Of a stretch of 64,000 bases of DNA, positions 42,306 to 54,900 are shown one piece after another (position 1 is the first letter of the stretch; each line of letters begins with the position of its first letter). The stretch covers positions 130,450,171 to 130,514,170 of the forward strand of contig JAQMRL010000002.1 in assembly GCA_035578175.1 (NCBI GenBank), written 5' to 3'. Source of the DNA: Catonia carolina. Lineage: Eukaryota; Arthropoda; Insecta; Hemiptera; Achilidae. The notes beneath the pieces are model-generated. The model saw only the letters and a list, made by a program, of their open reading frames with translations, made no database searches and was not told where the DNA came from. Made by a program: the position numbers and the translations under genes.

Positions 42306-42779
42306 TAGTAAAGAATTTCATTAATAACATGGATTGTTTAATTATAAATTCTGTATTTTATCAACAAGCAGTTTATATCGTATTAAGTTGATAAAATTTA
42401 ATACAGGATATAATACCTTTTACGCACTACAAATAGAGAAATGTGGTCATGGAAAAAATGTACAATAATAATTATTGTAAAGGTATGGTATAATAATTAT
42501 TGTTTTTCCAACATAAATAAAAATGTTGAATTTTAAAAATCTTTTTATGACTAAAATTTAAGTCATTTAAATAATGATGAATTTCTTTGTAATGAAAAAT
42601 TAATTAATAAAATTTTTTTGTTGTTTATCATTGATATTTAAATAAAAACCCAAAAAACATGGATAAATTTATACACCTAAACTAAAGTAAAAACAAATAC
42701 TGAATTTATACCGTGTTTGAATACAAAATTTTGTTTTAAATTATAAAAAAAATTTCGATAGTTATTACAATACAAATGA

Positions 42780-42970
42780 TTACAATTTTGCGCGAAGTTC
42801 TTCAATTCTTGCACTAGCTTTTTTCTGTAATTCAGTTAATTTTAAAGCTAATCCCATATTGCCTTGGATTTTAATTTTACCTTGGAAGAAAGCCTTTTGT
42901 GGGTTCAGTTTTCCTGATATTAGATCGACAACATCTTCATCATTCATGATAAAAGTAACTTCAGGTTTTT
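42780..42970 (-). CDS. SCP2: SCPx terminal exon, rest of SCP2 domain and PTS1
   Basis: The acceptor GTTACAG is followed by [40 protein letters not shown], and a Lys/Ala/Glu-rich tail ending AKL-stop. AKL at the end is a peroxisome-targeting tripeptide, as in vertebrate SCP2. Confidence 0.96.
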
Positions 42971-45900
42971 CTGTAACAAAAATTATAAATTTTAATAATT
43001 GTGCTAATAATAATAATAATTTATTCATTGGTGGCAATTTTTAAAACTGTCATCAATCATTTTCCTATGTCCTTCCGACACACCCAGATGTCAGAAACTA
43101 CAAGAAATAGAAACAAACGGTTTTCAAATTCATCATCTACACAAGAAGTTAGTTGGCCTGGATTGGGTCTGAAGTTTCGGTTTTGACCGGAGCAGTTTAA
43201 AAAACGGAAGTCAAGAAATCAAAGTCGAAATTTAGAAATAAAAAGTGTCATTTGATTCCTGTTAAGAGTAGGTACAGAAATCACTAATAGTTTTTCCCAT
43301 AGGTCAAAGGTAAGCCTTTTTAAAAATGATCACTATCTGTCTCGTGAAAGGGATTTTTTATTTGTTTTACATCTGATTGTTCTGCACCAAACATTAAGAT
43401 TTTTAAACACTTTTTTACAAAGTAAGTTTGTTATGATAACATTCTTCACAAATCTCCATGAATAAAAAATATAAAATTATTATTATATATAAGACAGATT
43501 TTCTTCTTACCTTTGCCATTAAATTCAACATTTCCTTTACCAGTTTTCGCATTGATTATCCAAAGACCTTCCTTTCCACCAGGACCATTTTTGACCTTAA
43601 AACAATATATTCCTCTAACACGGTCAATTAAATTATCTTTGTCATCTTGCATTGCACCTTTTAGTGCTTCAAATATTACATGAGCTTTAAATATTGTTGG
43701 ATCATTACTGACACTGGTCAAATGGGCCACTGCACTTGCGTTACTGCAAATCACAAAACAAACAATCAAATAATTTTTTTAAAGTTGTATCAACGGCTTG
43801 GTCAATAGCGACCATGGTGGATTATCTAATATTAACTGTATTTGACATGTGAAAATTTCCAGACCCTGGTCAGAAATCGAACCCCAGATCTCCGCGTGGC
43901 AGGCCGATGCGCTAACCACTACGCTACAGACAGCCTAATCAAATAATTTAAAAATAAAATTACATAGTCTAAATTGTAAAAAGAGAATAATTGGAATATT
44001 TTGTTTGTGTTATCCGAAGGTTCAGTTTGTCAGCATTTCCTGGAAGAAGGGAACAAACTGACTAATGTAATCTCAAACAGAAGTCCATTGGAGGTACGAG
44101 GGTAGGCTGATAAGTAATGCACACATGCTTGTAGAAGACAACTAAATAAACTTCAGTAGCGCGCCTGGTGGCATGTGGAAGTACTATTTCTCCTCTACAA
44201 GCCTGCGCAGTTTGAAGGCGTTGCTTTCATTCAGTTTGTTTTGAGTAGTGGAAGTATGGCGTCGTGTTCTGGTGCTATGTCAACGAGAATTAAACAACGC
44301 GCTGTTATCGAATTTTTAACTGCTGAGAAAGTGAATCCTAGTGAGATTTATCGTCGTTTAAAGGCTGTTTATTGTGATGATACTGTTGATAGGTCTACTG
44401 TGAATCGTTGGGTAATAAAATTTCGTGATTGCCAACCTGGAAAAGCCTTAATTGTTGACAAAACACGCAGTGGACGACCAATCACTGCCTCAGACGATAA
44501 TCGTCGCAAACTCATCGATGATTTGATTCAAAATGACCGGCGAATCACTCAACAGCGTATCGCAAACCAAATTGGAATATCTAAGGAACGTGTTGGCTTC
44601 ATTATTGAACAATTGGGATACCGTAAAATCTGTGCACGATGGGTACCACGCCGTCTGACTGACGAGAATAAACAGCGTCGATTGGAATGCTGTGAACAAC
44701 TTTTGAAGCGCTACCGTGACGAAGGAGACGACTTTCTTTTGAATATTGTGACGGGGGACGAGTCATGGGTTCATCATTACGATCCCGAAGAAAAAAGGCA
44801 GAGCGCTGAATATCGTCATCCACATTCTCCTGTTGTGAAAAAGTTCAAAACACAACCGTCCGCAAAAAAAATTCTTTTGACTGTGTTTTGGGATGCTCGC
44901 CGAGTTTATGTGACTGATTATCTGGAACGAGGGGCAACGGTAAATTCTGCTCAGTATATACAGACTCTGAAACACCTCCGACGTCGAGTTTGTCGTGTTA
45001 GAGGCAACCTGGCGCCAATAATTTTGCAACACGACAATGCTCGTCCACACACTTCGCGTGCAACTGGAGAGGCTCTGAGAAACCTGAAGTTTCAACCAAT
45101 TTTACACCCTCCGTATTCTCCCGACCTTGCGCCTTGCGATTTTTATTTTTTTCCTCTACTGAAGAGAGACCTTAAGGGTAATCATTACAGCTCGGACAAT
45201 GAGGTGAAGGCAGCTATTGCGTCCTGGGTTCGAGGAAAGTCGGAAGAATTTTTCAGTGACGGAATGAAAAAACTTGTTAAACGTTGGGAGAAATGTGTAA
45301 TGCTTAACGGTGACTATATTGAAAAATAAATAGATAATTTGGTAGGTTAAGATTTGTACTTTAATTTGTTATTTACCCCATCTTGCTATTTCTTTTTGTT
45401 CGTCTTCTACAAGCATGTGTGCATTACTTATCAGCCTACCCTCGTACATTCAGGTAGTCGTTGCAACCAGGAAAGTTTTCCATCACATAAAATCCGAATT
45501 GGTACTTTGCTGAAAGTTTCTTGTGCAGTAAGCTGAAAAACTGCAAAATGTATGGTCCTTTCTGTGTAGTTAAGTCAACTGTAACTAGACATGCTAAAAA
45601 ATTGTCTGATGCCACAATTACAACAGGATGTGGCCATAGAATTAATTTTCCAATAAGATGGTGCACCACCATATTTTAATAGTACAGTTGGGGTGTATCC
45701 AATATCAAAGCACCAACTAAGATTGGACACAACGGAAAGATTTCTAGGCCTTCACAATCACCTGATTTAATTCAAATTGACTTCTCTATATGGGATTACA
45801 TTAAATACATGGCGTTTAATCCCCCTCATCCAGGAATTGTAAATGAGCTACAGCACTCAATAACACAAACAGTTTTCACCATAGATCCAGAAATGTTTCC

Positions 45901-48900
45901 CAGGATTTTTCATGAAACGGACTTCAGATGTGATATCTGGCATGTTACAAAAAGTAGTCACATTCAACATAATGTTTCATAAACTTTACGATGTTTTAAT
46001 AAATTTTTAAATTCTTTCACAATTAAAAGTTACTTTTGCAAAACTAATTTAGATAATTGCATTAATACTATTTCGTTTATAAATTGTTTTCAGTCATTTT
46101 TCAACACAATAAATTATTAAAAGCTTATTTGATACTTTTATTTACTTAGATACTAACTTTTAAGTTAGTTGTTATTAAGTTAGTTGAAGTAATAAGAAAA
46201 TAATGCTTGGACTGTACGTGTACTTCTAAATAATTATTTTGTTCATTAAATAAAATCCAACCCATTGGGCTGGTGTAGTGGTAAAGCTAATGTATAGATA
46301 TGAAGGTTCTGTGGTTCAAATCCTAGTAAAGGTAGTACTTTTATACAGATTTGAATATCAGACAGAGGTTACTGGTGTACTTTGGTGGTTGGGGTTCGTT
46401 TAACCATGCCTCTCAGGAATGCTTGGCCCGAGTCTGTACAAGAGTACTCCTCATTTACGTCATACATCCTCATCTCATTAGGGCATGGGGTTATTGTTAT
46501 AAATTAAACAGATTGCAATGTACATACAGTCCATTCGATATGGTATGATAGTAAGTCTCTGAATGGTGGTAACTTTTCTGAATAAAAAGTCCCTTTCGAA
46601 AGTAAAATTTTCCTTTATATTATATTCTCAATGGTAGCACAGCTGCATGAGCACATTATAAAATTCCCTCTGTTCTTTATTCCATTTAAGTACTACTGTC
46701 ATGCTATTTCGAATGAATACATTTAGGTAACAAAAAAAAAAAAAACTTAAAATATTGAATTCAGTTAAAATTATATTAATTCTATTATAAAATTATTGGG
46801 AGTGCTAAGAGAGAGTAAACGGAACAGGTAGCATTGTACAATGTAATCCAGACAGAAAAAACATGACATTGTAATATGCAACAATCTGACAAGTATAAAA
46901 GAAACAGTATATTTAAAACGCCTTACCGTAAATTCATTTTGAAAACAAATCAAATATATAATTTTACACTTATTGTTCATACACAATAAAACTAAATGAA
47001 GCTATAATTTCTTGCTCAAAACGGCACACACATTAAAGAACTAAATTATTATAATTTTATGATTCTCTGTATAAACTTAAGGATTACACAATCAAAGTTA
47101 TTGTTAAAGTGTTTGAACCACTTAAAGATTACAATAATCATAAAAAATATCAATCAAAATGTAGGTATTTAATGTTCAATGACGTAAAACATTACTAGTT
47201 AAACACATGTAAGTAAAATGATCAGACAAATATAAAAATGTAATAAACACTATAAAAATTCAGGTGATAAGAAAACAAAATACGTTAACAGGATTTTTGG
47301 TAAAAACATTTTCAAAAATAATAATTTTCATACATAACATACTGCAGTACAAGGAAAATAAATGATTAATAGAAACGATTAGAAAAAGAAGACTAAAATT
47401 CTATGGACACCTGTATGGAATGGATAACAAGCAGTGGACAAAACAAATTTTTAAGGCCGGGCGCAAGTTGAGACGCAGGGTGACGCAGGGTAACGCAGGG
47501 TGTCGCAGGGCACAGCTAACTGCGCGCAGGGAGAGCGAAAGTTGAGGCGCAGTTCTATTGTCACTGCGTATCTGTACGTTGTGTAAAATGTACGCGCCGA
47601 CTGCCATGTATATTCATTATATTCATTACTAAGTTCAGAATCGGATTCTGATGAATTAAACGAAGATGAATTAGTCGCAAAATTACTTCGTAAAAAGTTT
47701 CCAAAGAGCAGCTATTTGAAAAAAAGAAAGAGCCACGGAGAATTCGTCCTTAAGGATGAATTTACTAATGAAAAATTTTAGAATTATTACCGTGTAACCC
47801 GTGATCACGGTAAATTCCGTGTAAACACAAAACACGGTTAAAACTAAAGACGGTTTAAAACAAACACGAGCCTACGTACAAGATTTGTAACGTAAAACAA
47901 ACACGAGCTGACCACAGTCACTAGTGAAAACTGGGGCACAACCACAAACCTTCGCAGGCGCACGGAGCGCAGTTCCTGCGTCACTACCGATCACGTCTCA
48001 ACATTCACTGTTGTATCTATTTCTTTGATTCACAGAAACTGATGGTGAGTCACCTCACCTCACGTCACGGAGCTGCGTCTCAACTTGCGCCCGGCCTAAG
48101 ACAGTAAACAATAGACCTAAGGTGCCAAATAAACGGTTTAAAAAAGTCAGAAAGAATACTGAGAAAACTGGAATAAACTGAGAACAGTTAATGAATTGAA
48201 CAAAACCGGAGAATTAGTTATGGACTTAAAGGGCTTTCATGCAGAGCAAAAACAGAACACTGGGTGAACAGAAGAAAGGAGAAAAGCCTACAGTGAGTGA
48301 ATACCGAGAAAGTGGCCAGCAAAAAAAACTTCCAGAAACTTCTAAAGTTACCTCACATGGTCTAAAATTGGCCCGATACAAGAAAAAAACATATTATAGT
48401 CAGGACCCTCAAATTTGAACCTCTATCATTCAAAATACTCCCTAAAAAATATTTACTATATAAATTTTAATAAACCAGTTTTTAGAGCCAATAACCATGA
48501 AAGTCAATGCCCAATAAACTTACAGAAGTCTCACTTTTCAGAAAATTTTCACTCCACATTATTGTAATGGTTTTCTGTAAACTACTAATCAGAAATTACA
48601 CACAATTTATAACCTATAAAAATTAACTCAAAGATGATTACAACTCCAACAAAAGGAGTTTAAATAAAAAAATAGGGGTTTTGGTGCAAAAATTATATCT
48701 CTGTAATAATCTTTCAACTTCCAAACTTGAAATTTATTTTAAATTAAAGAACTTTTTAATGTGTCGGAGAACGAGTTTTTTAATACTCCCTTAAAAAGTA
48801 TTTTCTCTTAAAGATTTGATTTGGTTTTGTGACCTAATAATTCAAAGTGAAATAAACGTAGATAAGTTATTATGACTAGCTATAATAAAACTAAAGTTAC

Positions 48901-51900
48901 GATTTTCCTGAATTTCAAGGCGTGCAAAATTGTAATTTATGGGAAACGTTGAATAAAATTTCAAGGGTTGTCGAAGTTACCACAATAACACTTTAATCAT
49001 TATTTAAAAAAATATTTCCAGATGCTGTAAAAACAAAGTAATTACACTATCTTATTCAGAACAATTTGGACTACTTATATTTAGCCTACTATACTACATT
49101 TAGCAAAAAAAAAAACAAATTTGTTTACAAATTTTTTAAGGTAAACTCACCTCTTAATTAATTAAATAAATTTACCTTTGAGCATGTGGAAAGCCAAGTC
49201 GATATAATGCAACAACGACAGCACCACCAAGGCCAATATTATGCTGCAGAGCAATTCGTGCTCCTTTAACTTGACGTTTACCAGCTAATCCACGCAACTG
49301 CCAGCATAATTCTGCACACTGAGCTAAACCTGATAACATCAAAAACAAAAATATTATGACAATTTCATCAAAAACTAAAAAAAATCTGTAAGACTACCAA
49401 TTTATTCTTCTTGGAGGCTACAAATTGAATAAGCAAGGCTTATTGGTAAATCGTTAAAGAAACCTGTTATAGAAAAAAATCCTTTCTTTTTTATAAATAG
49501 TTAAAAAATGTCTTCCACATTTTCAACTGTCTCCACTTGAATTGCAATATCAAGATAATTATTTTGTATTTTATTTAGTAGTTCAATGCTTCAAAACATC
49601 ATCAGTAGCAACTTTATTATTGCAGAATATACAGTAAGTTTTGAAAGATAAGATAATTACTTTGAGAATAAGATTATTTAATGCTGATCAGAAAAGGGTG
49701 AAAAAAGACAGTTTTAAATTTTACACCTTGGTTCTACCATGTTTAATGTATGGTTCAGTGTGGTGGACTCTTGACTGCTCACAGAAATCAAAAATAGAGG
49801 CTGGTGAAATCCACGAATGTACAGACTTACACAACAGCAGAATATTATACCTATTATGAATTTCACAGTTGATGAGCTCTGCTGTTTCACACGTTTAGAC
49901 CAATGAGAACATTTGCCAGCGTTGTCAGATTGTACGAATATTTCAGCCTGACAAATATTACGCGCACATGCCTATGAGAGCCACAGTAGTTCACTCCTGT
50001 CTTGGATCTCGTCATGAACACATCGATTATAGAGTACGTTAACATGCAATACTTTATAATACAATCAGCTGATTGTAAGTTCATAGGTTATAATTGTTAT
50101 TGAAAGACAAAAAAGTGGCTGATGAAATATACAGAGCTATGAGAGCAAGTATCGGCAATGTTGCTGGCAAGTCATTGGCTAGCTACAAAGTGGATAGGGG
50201 GCAATGCATACATTCAAAGCTCTCATCAGCCCTGAAAAACAGTTTAATATCCATTGTCCAAAGATCATATCAACCATTTGGAAGTTCAGGCAGAAGGTAT
50301 CATCATTTGCGGATACCAGACAATCAAACACTCAAACACGTATACTTACAATCCAAAAAAGCAACTTGGTATATCTTGGACAATTCGAATTGGCACAAGT
50401 CGCTTCAGTGTTTATCTACTCCACTCTTCGCCCCTCGCCGTGCAACGACTTACACTCACAAAAGTATAAATCGCTACTGCAATTTGCGACTCACGCATGA
50501 TCACTATGCTTTGTTTTCACTGTTTTTTTTTAATAATAATCTATCCGACATAATGATATGACTAATATTTTGTTTTCATATATGATTTTCTGTTCATTAT
50601 AATATATTTAGACCAATTTGTTTACTTAGTTGCGTGCGTCTGTAGAGTACAGTTTAGTGAGTTCTTGCAGTTTAGTTCTTGTAATTTATAATTTAAATTT
50701 TTACTGGGACAAATTAAATACATATTTTAAAATGAAATAATTATTTGTAAGTTTGTCCATTGTAATAAGGTTGTAGGCATTTGCGTACATTAAAATTTGT
50801 AGACCTTGTTGAAAAAATAAGTTATGGATATACTTTATGCGGAACTGTGTGTACACGTAGAGTAAAAGTTATGCCAGTTCGAATTGTCCACATTATATTG
50901 GGACGACTTCGGAAGAGATCCAAACTTTTTCAGGAAATGATGATGAAATTTATGATGATAAAAAAAATTACCTGTAGCACCAAGAGGATGTCCTTTTGAA
51001 ATAAGTCCACCGCTTGGGTTAACCACTACTTTTCCCCCATAGGTATTTTGGCCAGCATCGATGAATTCTTTGGCTTTACCAACAGGACAAAGTCCTAATG
51101 CTTCATAAGTAATAAGCTCATTTGCTGAAAAACAGTCATGTAATTCAACAACATCAACATCTTCAGCTTTTAAACCGGTATGACTGTATAATTTTTCAGC
51201 AGCATTTTTTGTCATATCATATCCTACCTGCAATTAAATGTAATCATTAATAAACATAATAAAAAAACAGATCTTGTAAGCTAAATTACCTTTCTTGTTT
51301 GTTAAGATTTCTCGCATCACAGAATATATTTAAAGTCCAGCCTCTCTTAGTTTGCTCCTAATGTAAACAAATAATGACGTCACTGAGCATGTGCATTATA
51401 TCAAAATGTGTACACGCGGATAAAAGAGTAACAACAAAATACTTTCAAAAGTATTTAAATACAAATACTTTTAAAAGTATTTTTCTAAATGAAATTGTTA
51501 TGCCTACATCATATCATGACTGATGTTTATAGTACTTTAAGTACTTATAATTGAAAAAACTAGTTAACTTAACAGGAGTACGACATCCGTTAAGTCGCAG
51601 ACTCTAGCGTACACCCTGTAGTAGGTGGCTTTTGTTTGTTGACACTAGGAGCAAACTAAGAACGGCTAAACTGTACCTACATGCATCCAAAGTCTTTCTG
51701 TTATGTAAACATTTTTTCTGCCGCTTCCTCACCATGGAAATCCATAGCAGGCTCCACCCTTACTGGACTTGTAGTTAAATTAAATTAAGTAGGCATGTAC
51801 ACTAAATAAACGTACATAATATGGAAATTTGATGAACAACACTACAACAGACTTTAGATTATCAGTGACTTCATTAATACTGAAGCAGATTATCGGCAAT

Positions 51901-54900
51901 AGTTGTGGGAAAATAATTTTTCCAGTACAAAAATTATTTATTTTATTTATAATCAAAATGTTAATGTTGTACCAAAAAAGTGCAATTTCTCACATTTAAA
52001 AAAAATACAGGGGCAAAACTCTACAGAAAGGTATTGCTGTGCGGTTCATAGAAGAATATTATTTTGGAAGAAGATGCTTTTAGCTCTGTCCAATATTGGG
52101 ACCTATTCTGTTATTTCACATCACATCATCCGTAACCTTAAAGTCGTCTCGTGTGAACCCATCTTTACTATCATTTCTGATTACTCCCACTCACTATAAT
52201 TAATTGTAGATATTTTTTGCATGTTTATTAATAAACATTAGTGGGTTGTTCGCTATGCATGTTTTCTGCTCAATACAAATAATGAATCTTTTGGAATTGG
52301 CTCGTATTATTTCTATTAAGGAAAGAGCCTTAATAGAAACCTTCAAGAGAAACGAATATTGGTTAATCCACGCATTTGTTTAAATGGACACAATATGATA
52401 CTGAACACCACTGGCCAAGATCGTTGGGTGTGTAACAAAGCAATCTGCAGAATTAGTAAACCTCTAAGAAGCGACACATTTCTTGCTAGTACGAAGTTAG
52501 ATAATCGAACCATCATTTTCTTCATTTACAGTTACATTTAAATAATAGCATACAGTTAAAGTTAAATAAAAATGAAAACAACCGAAATAAAAGAAACAGG
52601 CGATTGCTATCGACAGTACAGAACACGCACTGGCGATTGCTGGGTTGAACAGTAAAGGTGCATTCACACGATATTTTGATCATGTGAAATAACGGAATAG
52701 GTTCCAATTTTGTTCAGAGCTAGCCCAGGATACAACCAACCACATTTACTTCTTGAGACCTAAATACTTCTGTAGGTTGTTTATATTGATGGGTTTTTGA
52801 ACTACCTAAACGGTCACAACAATTCACTCCTGTGTGAAAAACTAATGTTACATAAAATTTGTTCTCAAGTAAAAAAACCAGAATATTTTAAAAGTGAACG
52901 ATAAATTTGAAAAATTATTTATAATAAACAATAAATCAAAAGGCCTATCTTTATCATTCATGTACACAAATGTATATGAAGTTAATGATGGATTTAATTA
53001 CATAATTAAATATGGACTACTTTTTTAGTAAGTTATTAAAGAAAGACATAATTACCCTACTTATGATTAAAATAAAGTACCCCTTTTAGTGTTTTTTTTA
53101 ATTTTCTTTTTAGAATAAGTTTCACAGAATTGCGAGCCTGCACATAGCAGCTGTCATTGGCACACTTATGTTTAAATGATGAGCAATCATTAAAAAATAT
53201 TGTTTCCCATAGAGCATTATGGGAAATTAAGCGATAAAAATATTACTTCATTGATGTTGTTTTTTACTTTCTCTTGCCCTATATGAATACATAGAGGAGG
53301 AATGTATTGTTTTCATGTCGATTTTTCAGCGGATATATATTTTTCAGGCCCCCTGAACCCAAAAAACATGTTTTTTTTGCAACTGGTCTCAGTGTGTGAA
53401 CAAAATATCTCAAAAACGTAAACGTATGAAATTGAAACTTAAGTTAGGTACCACCAGGACTCTACATGAAAATTTTCATCAAAATTAGTTAACTGGACAA
53501 AGTAGTTTTGAATCATGTGATTTTTACTTTTTTTGCGATTTTCTCAAAAACGGCTCCTACAATTTTTTTTAAAATCATCTCATTTACTACATTTTGTTGC
53601 TCTACAAGATAGTAGGGTAAGTGCTATGTCTACTGAAACTCTCGGAGGCATGTGCACTCATATAAAAAAAATGGTTTTTTAAAGACTGCGGCCAATGTGC
53701 ATTCTAGAGCAAAAGTGTATAATCGAAATTGTAGAACATTACAAAACTACAATGTTTATTTCAAACATTATTTGTAAATCGCTTAGTTTAGCATCAATTA
53801 GTGAATTTCTGTATATTTTTCAGTAAAATTGGTAAAAAATGAGATTACTTAAGATTGAGGTCTTAGTATAGATTTTACAACGAAAATGAATACAAGTACT
53901 GGTAATGCAATATAAGTTGACGATCGTCAGCGAGAGTTAGACTGGAGTAAGAGGGGTGGGGGGGGTGGAAGTGTTACTATATGTGCTTTCTAAATACATC
54001 CTAGCGACAGCTCCATGACATCATGTGCAGTTTTACTCTTACATTGATTTACTATCTTTACCACTACATCGTTTTATAAACACCCCATTGTATTATTTAT
54101 TGATTCTTAATAATTATCCTAAATAATAAACATTCATTCTAAATAAGCCATAATACTAGGCCTAAGCTATATTTAGTATCTTTTTTGGTCATCAGCAGTA
54201 AACTGAATTACTGCAATCTGACATTTGTAATGATAGACTAGTTAGTCCAAGAGTTCCGTCGATGCGAGCTTATTATCGTGAGTAATACTAGTTTTAAGAT
54301 AATTTCAAAATGTTATTAAATTTTTGAGTTTTCATACTTCATTATTTTCAGTAAAGTTATGTTAAATTGCAATTGAATTTTAAACAATTCACTTTCTTTA
54401 AATAATTACATTACTCCTTATTTATTTACTGTAACGGATCATGAACTGAATTTTATTACTTAAGTGTTTGTGGTGGTTACATTTTGAGTTACACACTTGA
54501 TACACGTCTTATGCTTTCGGTGTAGAGAAAAATGCTTAAAACAAAATTTGTAGATCTTTTAATTTTCTATAATTTTTTTTATAGCCACTTTTGTCATAAA
54601 ATGCATACTAACACCGAAATCTTAAAAAACCTATTTGTTTAGATTTTCATGAAAAACACAACAGAAAATCACAAATTGCCACTAAAGTAAGTGTTGTACA
54701 AAGAAATGTTTGAAATAAAAGTAGTAGATTTTTAAATTGTCTACAACTTTTATTATATACTCTTTTGCCCTAAAATGCATATTAAGGCCGCAATCTTAAA
54801 AAACCATTTTTTCTATGAGAGAACAGCTTCTTCAAGTATTTCAGCAGAAATGGCGTCTACCCTATCTTGTAGGCATGATAAATGTAGTAAATGAGGTGAA

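Noticed and set aside
44490..45095. Minus-strand frames across the DD34D transposase
   Set aside because: They are shadows of the 357-aa plus-strand transposase gene.
47461..47530. CRISPR-like short repeats (GACGCAGGGT)
   Set aside because: These are a few degenerate 10-bp tandem units at the end of a Harbinger-like element in animal DNA, without spacers.
50094..50561. 155-aa frame and two shifted shadows
   Set aside because: It begins in repeat R-A and continues into an inverted-repeat region; three frames are open at once, which argues against selection on any.
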